Positions 1 through 11,528 of a stretch of DNA of 64,000 bases are shown here, one piece after another. This DNA comes from Ecdyonurus torrentis (Eukaryota > Arthropoda > Insecta > Ephemeroptera > Heptageniidae): NCBI GenBank assembly GCA_949318235.1, contig OX439127.1, positions 31,258,586-31,322,585 on the forward strand, written 5' to 3'. The position numbers and the translations under genes were made by a program. Position 1 is the stretch's first letter. Every line of letters starts with the position of its first letter. A model generated the notes under the pieces. It was not told where the DNA came from and made no database searches. It worked only from the letters and a program-made list of their open reading frames with translations.

Positions 1-408
1 AAAATCATTTTGATCACATAGTAAAGTTACATTTTAATGCATTAATTCACAAACACTATAAAAATTTATCTCGTGACGAACGTCACATTTATTTTTATTA
101 TTTAAATGCCAAATATTCATAATTTTGGAAAGCAGGAAATTAATAAATATATAAATAACAATTTATGTAGAGTAATAATAATATTAACCATTCAAAAATC
201 ATATCTATTTTGATTGCGCGCTCACTTTCTAAATGAGCAATATGAGCAGCTAGTACATAGAATTAGCCTTAAAAAATCAGCCTGAGTTAGAAATTATTTC
301 TATTTACCACGACAGTCTATAAGATCATTACTATCTCCCATTGCAAAATTTGTCCTAGTCTATCTATGTATTTTTCAATCAAATCTTTAAATTTCTATAT
401 GTCTTATA

Positions 409-428
409 CCCCCCCCCCCCCCCCCCCC
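409..428. repeat. poly-C/poly-G tract
   Basis: Twenty consecutive C on the plus strand, followed by a short CA run. Confidence 0.95.
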
Positions 429-438
429 ACACACACAA

Positions 439-546
439 TGTACACTCCTCCCAAATAAATCTGACTGCAGTGTTGATCTCCCAAAATGTTAAATATATGG
501 GGAAACTTTAACGCAAGCAATCAGACTTATTCGGGAGGAGTGTACA
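439..546. mobile_element. Short inverted-repeat element (MITE-like)
   Basis: The left arm starts TGTACACTCCTCCCAAATAA and the right arm ends with its near-complement (TTATTCGGGAGGAGTGTACA). Arms are about 30 bp around a roughly 48-bp centre. No coding capacity. It is consistent with a small non-autonomous DNA transposon; the family is not recognised. Confidence 0.6.
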
Positions 547-1138
547 CATATATGTTTGTCATCAAATATTTACCCATTCAAAATCACTCACTTAATTAAA
601 GTAGTTATCATATGTGTATCATGTGTTATCATGTTATCATGTGTATATACTACATCAAGTAATATTTAATTTTATTGATTAATTTATTAATTTTCAAATA
701 ATTATTGAATCTATAGCAAATATTTTTTTTATATAATTTACTGATCAAACTCTATGCATAGGTATAATTATTTAGAATTTTATTTTATAGGTTGTGAAAA
801 CTGGGTTAGCATTAAATTGTAATAATACTATCGCTTGATGAATCTATTCTCAATAAATTTTGTTTGATGTAGTAGACTTTTCAAATAATTTTTTCCATAG
901 AATGTAGTATGAAAAGGAGAACAATGCATATTTTTGAAGAGTGTTTGGAAAGCTTGCAGATTTCTTCTTCAAGGTGACAACTCAGTTGATACATTCATCT
1001 ACAAACTAGTCAAAGCATGCATCCCTCTCCTTCTGTAATTTGTGTACATATCATTTATGTTTACTACACGCTACTTCTAAAACATCTATTTAAAGTTACT
1101 ACAGTAAAATTAATAAAAGGACATTAAATGTTTCTTAC

Positions 1139-1300
1139 GACAGTTGGCTTCATCTGAGTAGTCATTGCAGTCGTATTTTCCATCACACACAGAGTATTTT
1201 GGTACACACTGGCCATACTCAAGGCAAGCAAATTCATCTCGTCTACATTGGCGAGATGGTGGTGGTGTTTGAAGTGGTGGAGTAGTTACTAGGGTCTCAG
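1139..1300 (-). CDS. LDLa exon E20, perlecan-like gene (last in window)
   Basis: This 162-nt exon is in phase 1 at both ends: acceptor TTTAG at the right, donor GTAAGAAA at the left. The first 20 or so residues are a Thr/Pro-rich linker ([14 protein letters not shown]). The LDLa module follows, from CRRDEFAC to SDEANC. All six cysteines and the acidic SDE motif are present, and the calcium-ligand aspartates are intact (CDG and DC before SDE). The spacing between cysteines 2 and 3 is one residue longer than usual (CLEYGQC). A Pro/Thr linker inside an LDLa string is typical of perlecan-type proteins and would make a flexible extracellular spacer. E20 splices from E19 with the split codon G|CT (Ala). 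Confidence 0.92.
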
Positions 1301-1529
1301 CTAAACATGATAAACACATTTTTATGTGTTTATCCCAAGTGAAAACAACAGAGTTCAAAAAGTTAGGGTTAAATAGAATATAAATAAATTGGAAATTTTC
1401 AGGCTTATGAAGATTACTGAACGTATAAAAATATTTGCTGGACGTTCACAAAATAATAATAACAATAATTAATAAATAATAACAATTAAGAAACATTTGA
1501 ATTAATTGTACTTTTTATAACATAAGATA

Positions 1530-2312
1530 ACTTTGAAAGAATTGGAACCAGCAAGGAATTTACAATAGTGAAGAGAGTCTCATAGTTTTTAGTGAAAATC
1601 TGTGTGCTTTAAAAAATAATAATAGGTAATAATAATAAATAATGGACACCTTTTGGCACCAAACTCCACGAGAAAGCGGAGTGTATTACGCCTTGGGCAG
1701 TCCTTACAGACTCATAGAGACTCATTCATAGTTTCTCTCTGAGTCTGTAGTAAGGACTGATGAAGGCATAACACATCTGTTCTGTCTCAAGAGTTGAATG
1801 CTAAAAGCTATATAATGTGAGTAATTATTATATATTTTTTTCCTGTGCTACCAAAATTTACACCAAGCTATGGGACTCTCTCTTCACTATGGCATGATCC
1901 TTGCTTGTTTTCTCCTATCCTTTTCTTACAAATTTATCATACATGTAATTGTATTTAGGAAAAGGAAAGGTACCATCGCGGTAAGGACAAACATGTGACG
2001 TTAAAATTTGATAGGGAGAAACCAAATGAGAGTTGGCGCCAGGCAGCAGCGTCAACTGAAAATCTCAAATGGGGATAGTGGATTAAAAAATATATATTTG
2101 AAAAATATATATATCATTAATATATATATAATCATGATATATATATTTTTCAAATATATATTTTTTAATCCACTATCGCCATTTGAGATTTTCAGTTGAC
2201 GCTGCTGCCTGGCGCCAACTCTCATTTGGTTTCTCCCTATCAAATTTTAACGTCACAAATTTATCATACATATTACCTAAACATAATGGTTTATTTTCCT
2301 TAGTATCTGCTT
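1530..2312. mobile_element. Dispersed inverted-repeat element, copy A (interrupted)
   Basis: The core is an internal hairpin, CAGTCCTTACAGACTCATAG against CTCTGAGTCTGTAGTAAGGA at about 1700-1760. The outer arms pair AACCAGCAAGGAA (from about 1547) with ATCCTTGCTTGTTTTCTCC (near 1900). The same hairpin and flanks occur at 12821-13250 (copy B), where the DNA continues directly into GGTTTATTTTCCTT. In copy A that continuation is displaced to about 2288 by an insertion. No coding capacity; the superfamily is not recognised. Confidence 0.7.
1928..2271. mobile_element. Insertion containing a 264-bp palindrome, flanked by a 17-bp direct repeat
   Basis: ACAAATTTATCATACAT occurs at 1928-1944 and again at 2255-2271. 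Between the copies lies an almost perfect palindrome, 1994-2257: it starts TGTGACGTTAAAATTTGATA, ends with the complement, and has arms of about 120 bp around an AT-rich centre. The two AT-rich open frames of 63 codons on opposite strands here are products of the symmetry and not genes. It is read as a fold-back element inserted into copy A of another repeat. Confidence 0.75.
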
Positions 2313-3182
2313 TCAAAGCTTTTGATTTGATTGGTTTTTAAATTTATTAGTTTGTTTGTTTGTTTTGTTTTGCTTGTTTGTTAATGATATTACAATTGAA
2401 TATACACAACTTAAGGTTTGTGTTTCAATTTATACCACTAGATTTAATAAATAATCCTCTTAATAGAATTCTTTAAATTAACAAGCACAGTTGAAATTCC
2501 TATTAAAATAAGAAAATTTGTTTTATCAAAGTAAAATTTATTTATTAATATTTAAAATGTTGAACCTTTGAGCCATATAATAAAATTTACTTTTATATTT
2601 TCCATAAAAATAAACAAATCGTGAAAATATAAATCTACTTTATGACTTATTTAATATTATATAAACCATGATTGCAATGCAAAATCTAATATTTAGGCAT
2701 AACAACAGTATATGAAAAATTAAAAATTACTTAAACAAATACATTTAATTCAAATGTTTATTTTTAATAAATATCTAACATTCCTGTGGTCACTTTTCAC
2801 TTTGCTAAATCCAAAGTTTATTGGGTTTGGTATATATAGTTTTAAAAAACAGCATAACATAAATATATTATAATGTAACCTATATTTTTCATTCCCTGCT
2901 TTTAAGAGATAAATTTTCCAAAAATGAATAGGAGAAAAATCTTAAATTCATTTTATAAAAAGTTGACATTTAAATTGCAACAAAATCTAAAAAGCAGTAT
3001 TATATTCATGTTTTAAAATGCAAGCCACAGATATATTCTGTGAGAATACAACTTCATTTTCAACACAGTATATAGAGTTGAAGGTGATTCATTAATATAA
3101 ACAAATAATATAACTCAATGAAGCAGAGAATGAAACTATTGAAAATTAGTATTGTCTTTATTTGACTAATAAAAATGGTAAA

Positions 3183-3185
<3 letters not shown>

Positions 3186-3219
<34 letters not shown>
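3186..3219. repeat. poly-T tract
   Basis: A run of 34 T on the plus strand; no element attached to it was recognised. Confidence 0.9.
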
Positions 3220-3220
<1 letters not shown>

Positions 3221-3882
3221 ATGAACACATTTATTTATTTTAAATAAATGAGAGAACAAACTATAGACTAAAATATGTAACCTAATGTTCTAGTTTCTAT
3301 TTGCTATATCCTTATATAGTATCCTTTACATTTAAAAAGGATCAAATATTTGAATTGTATATTTCCTAATTTTTCATTGCCTAAGAATTATATACAGTAG
3401 GTTATATATTTGCTCTTGTAATTAGAACAGCAATAATTTTACTAACATTTCCCTCCTTGATTTAAATTGTATGCATATTTAAAAAATAAACAGCAACTAA
3501 ATTTTCTAGACAGCTCAAGAATTTATAAATCTTTTTCTATAGTTTCTAAATCGCAAACTTACTCAAGAGTTCCATGCGTGCCAAAACAGTAACAGTTACT
3601 ATGAGATATGTTTACTGAGAATACTTTATTTTGACCTCTAAAATTGAAGTGTATAAAACAGACTGAGTCCAAAGAAAAAAAATGTCAATTTGACACATTG
3701 AAATAAATATTTCAATTAATACAAGCATGTTCATCTAATTTAACAGCAAGTTAATCAAATAAAATAGTTTAATGTGTAATGACTAGATTTCTATTGATAT
3801 TAAAACAAATCAGGCAAAAATGAACTTTATAAAATGAAAACTATATAAATGGTAAATCATTATTTTTATGCATACTGAATAC

Positions 3883-4005
3883 CTAAACAATTTTGCTCAT
3901 CTGAGAAATCTGGACAGTCATAGATATTATCACAGCGTAGTTGTATGTCTATACATTGTCCCTCCCCACACATGAATTGCTGGGGCAAACATTTGCCCTC
4001 AACTC
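3883..4005 (-). CDS. LDLa exon E19, perlecan-like gene
   Basis: This 123-nt phase 1-1 exon has acceptor TCCAACAG and donor GTATTCAG. The module runs from KCLPQQFMC to DEQNC. The six cysteines have regular spacing and the ligands CDN, DC and SDE are complete, so calcium binding is expected. It is separated from E18 by an intron of only 73 bp, the shortest in the window, which makes E18-E19 a tight pair. The upstream junction codon is C|GA (Arg). Confidence 0.93.
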
Positions 4006-4078
4006 CTGTTGGAAATAACATGTTTATTTGTTTTATTGGGAAAGAAGAAGAAAAAATAATAATAAAAGAGTTACTCAC

Positions 4079-4204
4079 GACAGCCTATTTCGTCACGACC
4101 ATCTGAGCAGTCTGGGTAGTTATCACACTGACGTCTTATATCCACACACTGGCCATTTCCACAGGTGAACTCATCACTACGACACCTTGTAGGAGGTGCT
4201 GATG
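4079..4204 (-). CDS. LDLa exon E18, perlecan-like gene
   Basis: This 126-nt phase 1-1 exon has acceptor AACATAG and a strong donor GTGAGTAA. A short linker (SAPPTR) precedes the module, which runs from CRSDEFTC to DEIGC. All six cysteines are present. The usual Ser of the SDE motif is Arg (GRDE), while the aspartate and glutamate ligands remain. The split codon with E17 is C|CA (Pro). Confidence 0.93.
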
Positions 4205-5170
4205 CTATGTTCAAAACAGTCATATAAAATTAATGACTAGTTAGAGGTCTTAGTATGACTAAAAATGACTATTATCTGTTAAAAACGTAACTAAGAAGCA
4301 AGTTCTAAAACTACCAAAACTGTATTTCCCTTTACCAATAAATTAATTTTCAAAATATTAATCAAATAGTAGTTTAACATAAATTACAAAGAACAAATAA
4401 TAGCATTACTACATTGAGTTAAAAAATTAATTTAAGCACAGTACAAGCATTTAATTCGTCATAAATGCTTTTAAACATACAAGACATATTATGCAATATA
4501 AGGTTACATAAATGACATTTTTGTGACTTAATTTTTGACTCAAATTAATACTTGCACTAATACTATACTTTATTTTCTAATAAAATTCACAAATTGAAAA
4601 AAAAAAAACTAAAAAAAAAATTATAATAATAATAATAAATAAAAATGCTGAATGCTAATAAAAATGTTGCTTCTATATTATGTTAACAGGAGGTTGACAT
4701 AATGGTAATTTGAATAAAACTAGATTAGTTTGTAAAAGTTTAATAAATAATAATAAAAAAAAAACTCAATAATGATCAGTAAACAAAATTATTACACAAG
4801 TATAAACTGCACACCTATACTATCTATACCCTATTCATTAGTTTTGAAGTTGTCATCTTTGGCAGCTACAATTGTATTTTTAACAATTGAAAAAAAAAAA
4901 TAGAAAAGAAAATAGAATGGGAAAATTGGTACTTGGGAGATAGAACTATGACTGACAGGGACATTTTGCATCTCTTACATGCAGGGCATCCCTGCTAACA
5001 ACATCTCAATCTCCCATTCCCCAATTTTTCTATGTATTTTTTCTATCAAATCTTATTATTACTAAAGTATCGCATAGTCGATGTTTCCCTAACTTATAAA
5101 ATTGTAAATTTAGTAATTATTTGTAAAATTTAAGAACCTTAAAAAAAAATCAACAACTTAGAAAACTTAC
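4205..5170. other. Intron E17-E18
   Basis: AT-rich, with several short A runs. A MITE-like element lies at about 4890-5058. No exon seen. Confidence 0.7.
4890..5058. mobile_element. Dispersed TIR repeat, second family, copy 2
   Basis: The left arm (AATGGGAAAATTGGTACTTG, then GGAGATAGA and GACAGGGA) pairs with a right arm ending TCTCAATCTCCCATTCCCCA and TTTCTATCAAATCTT. The right-arm motif recurs at about 340-390 and at 16910-17010. This supports one non-autonomous family with three copies in the window. No coding capacity. Confidence 0.6.
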
Positions 5171-5278
5171 GACATGAAACTTCATCTGAGTTATCCTCAC
5201 AGTCACGTACTTTATCACAAACGAACTCTTTAGCAATACATACACCATCATTGCACTGGAACTGGTCAGATGAACAGC
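5171..5278 (-). CDS. LDLa exon E17, perlecan-like gene
   Basis: This 108-nt phase 1-1 exon contains little more than the module. Acceptor is GTTTGTAG, donor GTAAGTTT. The module runs from CSSDQFQC to DEVSC. The six cysteines are canonical and the ligands are CDK, DC and SDE. Because it begins with GC, it is one of the few exons that can complete the split cysteine codon of E14 if exons are skipped. No linker is present, so E17 packs directly after E16. Confidence 0.93.
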
Positions 5279-5890
5279 CTACAAACAATAATAACGATAA
5301 ACTCAAGAAAAAACAGCAAACTATTAATTACTGCAGCCAAAATAAGCTTTTTAAAAAAAATAAAAATGATATACTGCTTCTATGAAAGCTAACATAACAT
5401 GCGAGAGCATACACAGCAACAAAAAACATAATTCTATGATGATAATAATAAAAATGAACTATCACATTTAATGTTGAAAAAGAACTGCCCAGAGGAAATT
5501 GCAGATTAACCCATGCACCCTGAAGAAACAATAATATTTAATTTAATACACATAATATTTATATCAATAACATATTATTATTATTTTTTTTATTTTTTTA
5601 TTATTTATTTTTTTGCTGTACAAAATTTTAAGCCAGTGTTGTTTCTAGGAGTTCGAGAATATGTCTTCTTAAGTCATCAACATCTAAAAAGCTGAAGCAT
5701 AAGAAAAAGAAAAGAAAGATATGGGGTACAAAGTTGGAAAAGAACTCCTATATAAGCATGGATTAGTAAATTAGTAAACACAAATGTGTTAGGTGACATG
5801 ATATAACCCAGATTTGGATAAATCATCCACAGAAACACAGTTCACAACCTTGAAAGCACCCAACATTTAATATGACATTACATGTAGTTG

Positions 5891-5940
<50 letters not shown>

Positions 5941-6476
5941 GCAAGCAGGACATAATAAAATAATCTATTTCTAAATAGTAATAATAATAATAATGAAAAC
6001 TTTGGTCTTTCTTCTTAACGTCCCCTTTTTTAACATAAATAAATAAAATATAGGTATAATATACTGTATATCTCACCATGATCAGACCTAAAAGTAACAA
6101 TTAGTAAGCAAAGATAAAAATATTTTAAAAATATGTGGTGAATAAGGAGGAAAAATTGTAATGGTAAGAAATACATTCTGCAGATTACTTCTGTCCTAAA
6201 AAGATTAAATATAATCATATCTTTTCTTGCATCCATTTCTATTCCTTTGTTGAATAGCTTGGATTAGATATTCTCAAATAACAAATCCATTTAAATATAA
6301 AAGAGAAATCTACTTTTAGCCCCGATTATAAAAAAATGATAAAGAATACAGTTGGATCAGTACCTGCATGCTAAAGGAGGAACATAAGCTGTCTAAACAA
6401 AAGCATTGCTACACATTTTGTTACAAAGTAAGCTTTAGCATAATATGTATATGATACTGGGAGATAGTGGGCATAC
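5279..6476. other. Intron E16-E17
   Basis: No exon seen. It contains a long poly-T tract (5892-5935) and AT-rich DNA of low complexity. The open frames here are poly-Lys, poly-Phe or poly-Tyr translations of those tracts. Confidence 0.7.
5892..5935. repeat. poly-T tract
   Basis: A run of 44 T on the plus strand. Confidence 0.95.
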
Positions 6477-6605
6477 TTGAGGGATCGCAATCAATCTCGT
6501 CACTTTGATCAGAGCACTGGGCTTCACCATCACACACCAGATCAAATGGTAAGCACTGTTGGCCATCAAAACAACTAAACTGAGTGGCCTGATCGCAATT
6601 ATAGA
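6477..6605 (-). CDS. LDLa exon E16, perlecan-like gene
   Basis: This 129-nt phase 1-1 exon has acceptor TTATTTCAG and donor GTATGCCC. The module runs from NCDQATQFSC to DEIDC, followed by DPSS. Its spacing departs from the norm at two places: an extra residue before cysteine 2, and CFDGQQC (one extra) between cysteines 2 and 3. The residue before cysteine 5 is Gln (CDGEAQC) where calcium-binding modules have Asp, so calcium affinity may be lower. Confidence 0.92.
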
Positions 6606-6659
6606 CTGAAATAAAGAAATTTATAAGATATCTGCACAAGCCATTATAACCTTAATGCT

Positions 6660-6930
<271 letters not shown>

Positions 6931-7268
6931 AACACTCTTATATTATTATTATAATATAATACATTATGTACTAATATATGTTATATGGTATAATAAATTA
7001 AAGCTAAAAGAGGTTTATGATGTCAATTATTTCCACCACCTCGAATATAGTTGATCAAACTGTTTTTGTTACATGAAGTATATAAAGATGATTAAAAATA
7101 ATTAAGTTACAGTATTCAAAACATTAAGTTTACTAAGCAAATAGGCAAATTAATACAATATTTTAAAAATTATCCATCTACTGCATACCATACTAGGTGC
7201 AGGTTTACAATTATTATTATTATTATTATTTATTTAATTTAATACTATCCCCCTGTCTAGTGTATACC

Positions 7269-7455
7269 GATCTTGTTGCGAACAAAATGTCTATCTCGTA
7301 TTTTATCACACGAAGCAAAATGTCTATCTCGTTCCAAAACATTATGGAGATGGTGCTCGAGATAGAGATTTCGCTTCACTAGACACAAAATGAGATATAC
7401 ATTTTGCTTCGTGTGACAAAATACGAGATAGACATTTTGTTCGCAACAAGATCAA
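7269..7455. mobile_element. Fold-back element with internal direct repeats
   Basis: Arms of about 63 bp start GATCTTGTTGCGAACAAAAT and end with the complement. Inside each arm CAAAATGTCTATCTCGT occurs twice, so each arm is itself a tandem pair. A short centre (near 7340-7370) separates them. Non-coding. Confidence 0.75.
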
Positions 7456-8618
7456 TATTAAGACTATGCTGCACTCTGGAAAAAACACCAAAGTCATGCA
7501 ACCAACAGTTCTTAGAAGAAGTGTCTTTGATAGTAGTAAACAAAAATCAAAAAAAATAAGGAGAAATATGAGAGAAATTAATGGCCAAGTTTAGACACTT
7601 CATTTCTTATTATTAAATAATAAATAAATATTTATATAATAATATAATAATATATTATATATATTATATATTTACCTATATAGTAATAAATATATATAGG
7701 CCTATATTATTATTTATAATAATTATATATTATATGTGTATAATGCCAATATTCACCCTTAAAATTTTGGAATTTGTGAAATCTTTGTGAAATTTTTATG
7801 TAAAATTTTTCTTTTCTATTTCTGTAAAACTGCTATTTCAACATTTTTTCATAGTTCCAGGTTATATAATATATGTATTTCAAAACAAAGACTCTAATTC
7901 CATAGTTTAACGTATATTGCATTTTTCAAGCACGGCAGAAAAAAAAAGTATTGATTTGTATTACTTGTAATAAAATATTGGTTTCTCATTTTATTATTTT
8001 TGTTATTATTTGTAAATAATTAGTAGTTGAAGTGAGGATTATTGGAATTTGGTTACCATTATCATTATAATTTTTGGAATATCAAAGAAACTTTAAAACT
8101 AAACCTATTGCACTCAATTTATAAAACAGAGAACAAAACAAGTTTTTGACTCAATAGGCAGGTCAAAATTAAAAACTGCTGGATTTACGTATATTTTAAT
8201 AACAAAATGTTGAAGAAAAAAAAAATGCCATGAATAGTCAGAAATTTAAAACTGACTAGAAATTAGTCTTTTATTAGTTACTAATAATAATATAATTCCT
8301 GTCACGCCAAAGCATTGTGTAAATAATGTCGTAAACAGGTGTATTTAAATATACACACATTACATAATGTTCCAGTTTCAAAATAATAACAATAATAATA
8401 ATGTTAAAAATATATGTAAATCAAAGGAAAGAAAATAGTTTAACAATTAAAACATATCAGATAAAAACTACATTATGGGAAAATCTTAAGAAAATGATTT
8501 TTTGCGTTTCTATATTTCCATGCTTTAACTTTCTTTCTTTTACATTAAGAAAAAAAATGCAAATTTTTAATATAAATCTTCATATTTTTAAAGCATACCT
8601 ATTATGTATACTACTTAC

Positions 8619-8726
8619 CACAATCAATTTCATCAGATCCATCTTGGCAATCAGTTTCTCGATTGCAACGTTTAGAGCCGTCAATGCACGTTCCATCATC
8701 ACATCTGAACTGATCTACACCACAGC
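8619..8726 (-). CDS. LDLa exon E15, perlecan-like gene
   Basis: This 108-nt phase 1-1 exon has acceptor GCTTGTAG and donor GTAAGTAG. The module runs from CGVDQFRC to DEIDC with six regularly spaced cysteines. The first calcium ligand after cysteine 4 is Asn (CNRETDC) in place of Asp. Its first two bases (GC) complete the sixth cysteine codon of E14 (T|GC), so inclusion of E15 matters for folding of the preceding module. A 124-codon plus-strand open frame crosses it and is antisense. Confidence 0.93.
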
Positions 8727-9378
8727 CTACAAGCATCACATAAATATATATACAATAGCACAGCTAGATACATGATCAAAAAGCAAACATGGATGAAGAC
8801 AAGAGAAGACAGTTAGGTCAAATGTTTTAATTTACTTTAAAATTTTAAAGAAAAAAATAATAATAAAAATAATATAAAAAAAAATATAAAACAAAAATAA
8901 ATAATAATAATAAAAAATATAAAAAATAATAATAAAAGTGAGATTTTTGAGATATTTAATTTTTATTTTGATAAATACTTTTGATTTATTTATTTATTTT
9001 ATTTATTTATTTTTATAATACTGTTTAATGTAACATTATTCATATGATAGGCCTAATATAAAAAAAAATGAATGTATTAAATTTCCATTGCTATTGTCTT
9101 TTTTTATTATATTATCATTACATCGCCCACAAGCATGGCATGTAACTTAGCGTTACAGATTATTATTAGGCTATAATTTACACAAATTAATTGTTCTACC
9201 CTTCCTCTATATTTTTTCTCCCGAATAGTAAAAATGCTTTCAAGAAAAGGTATTAATATTCAGAAAAAAAAATCAAATTACAAAATAAAAGCTCTAATAT
9301 CTTGTACTGTATGAATGTGCATTGGGAAGTTGACATTTGACCTATGCTATCCATCTGTTGCAGCAGTATAAAACTTAC
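8727..9378. other. Intron E14-E15
   Basis: A/T-rich low-complexity DNA with AAT repeats. No exon or structured element seen. Confidence 0.7.
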
Positions 9379-9492
9379 AATCTCTCTCATCAGTTCCATC
9401 AGAACAATCCAAGTGACCATCACATCTGGCTGTACTAGATACACATTTGCCATCTCCGCACACTATATCATCAACTGTACACCTTATTGCAT
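9379..9492 (-). CDS. LDLa exon E14, perlecan-like gene (split sixth cysteine)
   Basis: This 114-nt phase 1-1 exon has acceptor GTTACCTCAG and donor GTAAGTTT. The module starts RCTVDDIVC and reaches CDGHLDCSDGTDERD. Unlike all the other LDLa exons here, it ends after only the first T of the sixth cysteine codon; the codon is completed by GC at the start of E15. Calcium ligands are otherwise complete. It is paired with E13 across a 91-bp intron. Confidence 0.92.
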
Positions 9493-9583
9493 CTGAGGTA
9501 ACATAAAAGTACAATACATACATGTGAGTGCACAGTGCTAACAAAGTAGGAAACACAAAAGCTAGCATAAATAAAACACACAC

Positions 9584-9700
9584 CATCATCGCATTTCACT
9601 TCATCACTGCCATCTTTACAGTCGCGTACTTGATCACAATGGAATCTGCCACTAATACATGTGCCATCAGCACACTGGAATTGAGATGGATCACAAACTT
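9584..9700 (-). CDS. LDLa exon E13, perlecan-like gene
   Basis: This 117-nt phase 1-1 exon has acceptor GTCATTGCAG and donor GTGTGTGT, weaker than its neighbours' donors. The module runs from VCDPSQFQC to DEVKC with full cysteine spacing and ligands CDQ, DC and SDE. The junction to E14 gives G|AT (Asp). Confidence 0.92.
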
Positions 9701-11528
9701 CTGCAATGACAAAAAGCAAACAACATATAGCACAATTCTGCACATACACACAAAGCTTTTTTTATTTTTATTTATTCATTATTTATTTTTATTATTATTA
9801 TTATTTTTTTTTTTACTAATTAGCAAGTAGGTATACACTAGATGAAAATGAAGTTTAATTAATTAAAAGAGAACCAAAAGAAATTTTTGAGTGTGGATTA
9901 AATTTTATAGCCTATGATATGATACAATTATTTATTATAAGTCTCTTTGGCAAAAATTAAGGTACTTCAAAGTATATACCTATGATAAGGAATTAATTCA
10001 CAAGTTTTTTGTATTTTGGCTGAGCTAAAGCATAATAGATATCGCGGCAAATTAGCAAATATTAATTGACTTTATCACAAATTTTTTTGTCACTTTTAAT
10101 TTTAAATCTTAAATAATGATTCATAGATGCATTCTTAATGTTTTAATTGGAATGATGATATGATATTAGTGGAACTTGTAAATAAAAGCAGAACTTTAAA
10201 TTTATTTAACTGCATATGTATATCGTCAGTCGGATATGAAAAGCTCGGATTAGGAATTTGAGTGTTTCTGAAGTTTGCATCGTCATAATTCAAAAATAAA
10301 ATGTCACAAAAAATTGAAATTATTTTTGTCTTGCGGCTTATATATATGACAATACATTGTATTAATTTCATATTTTTATTTCAAATAGTTCGCTCACAAT
10401 TCATCAATTAGTTAACTAAACACCCTGTTTTTGCACTCTGTTCAAAAAAGTGAAATTAAAATTATTATTCCCTTGCAACATTAAGCATAAAAAATTTCAA
10501 ATTAACATCATAGAGTCAAGAAATGTTGCTTATTCTTAATGTACAGTTGAAATTTTTTTGCAAGCAACCCCTTTGCCAAAATTTGCAAAAAAACGGATCT
10601 CGCGTTCTTTTAATGTTTTGAAGCTCAAAATTATTTTAGGGGTGCAATTTTGTATTCTTAAAAGATTTCTTTGCAATATACAAAGCTATTTTGAAATTAA
10701 CTAAAATTTATGAATTAATTATGTTATAGCCCCTGTATTTACGCAAAAAGCAGTACATAAAATGCCTGATGACCGCAACCAGCAGTACATTAAATTTTTA
10801 AAAATTCATTTAATATCATAGAAATAAGATATTTACATTATTAGCAAAAGAACATTTAATAGATTCAAAATTGCAACCCAAAAATAATTTTGAGCTTCAA
10901 AACATTAAAAGAACCCGAGATCCGTTTTTTGCAAATTTTGGCAAAGGGGTCGCTTACAAAAAAAATGTTAAATGTACATTAAGAATAAGCATCATTTATT
11001 GACTCTATGATGTTAATTTGAAATTTTTATTCCTGACTGTTGCATGGGAATAATAATTTTAATTTCACTTTTTCGCACAGAGTGCTAAAACAGGGTGTTT
11101 TAGTTTACTAATTGATGAATTGTGATCGAACTATTTGAAATAAAAATATGAAATTAATACAATGTATTGTCAGATATATAAGCCGCACGACAAAAATTAT
11201 TTCAATTTTTTGTGACTTTTTATTTTTGAATTATGACGATTCAAACTTCAGAAACACTCAAATTCCTAATCCGAGCTTTTCATATCCGACTGACGATATG
11301 TACTTTCATATCTTTAGCCAAACACCAAAGCATTACACTAAATTATAATTATAAAATTAAAATAAGCAAAAAGCAGGTAATATGACACATTAATAAAATA
11401 TGTAAAATGATATTAAAACAAAAATACACATTGGGATACATTAAAAAAGCAACATCTTGTTTATATACCTAGGAAACATCTATACTCCTCTCTCATTCAA
11501 CTCTATGCACCATTAAATAAAGACTCAC
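9701..11528. other. Intron E12-E13, mostly a large inverted-repeat element
   Basis: No exon seen. About 1.1 kb of this intron is the fold-back element at 10213-11302; the rest is AT-rich. Confidence 0.7.
10213..11302. mobile_element. Large inverted-repeat transposon-like element with ~450-bp arms
   Basis: The left arm (about 10213-10665) and right arm (about 10850-11302) are diverged reverse complements. The termini read TATCGTCAGTCGGATATGAA and TTCATATCCGACTGACGATA. Two similar open frames of 78 and 66 codons lie in opposite orientation, one per arm; they are copies of the same arm and not two genes. The unique centre is only about 180 bp, so no transposase is encoded. Best read as a non-autonomous fold-back element; family unknown. 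Confidence 0.8.

Larger units (their letters stand above)
1..1138. other. Intron downstream of the last visible LDLa exon
   Basis: There is no coding signal on either strand. It contains a poly-C tract (409-428), a short inverted repeat (439-546) and, at about 241-395, a partial copy of the dispersed repeat also seen near 4.9 kb and 16.7 kb. The LDLa gene presumably continues left of base 1, because the exon at 1139 ends in a good donor. Confidence 0.7.
1301..3882. other. Intron E19-E20 with nested repeats
   Basis: No exon was seen. It holds copy A of a dispersed inverted-repeat family (about 1530-1945, continuing after 2257), a 264-bp palindrome (1994-2257) inserted in it, and a poly-T tract (3186-3219). 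The remaining sequence is AT-rich and shows nothing recognisable. Confidence 0.7.

Noticed and set aside
2008..2243. Two identical 63-codon proteins on opposite strands
   Set aside because: Consequence of the 264-bp palindrome.
8401..8775. 124-codon plus-strand frame
   Set aside because: Antisense to LDLa exon E15; opened by the absence of stops opposite the exon.
10135..11348. Pair of similar proteins on opposite strands as a gene duplication
   Set aside because: They are the two arms of one inverted-repeat element.
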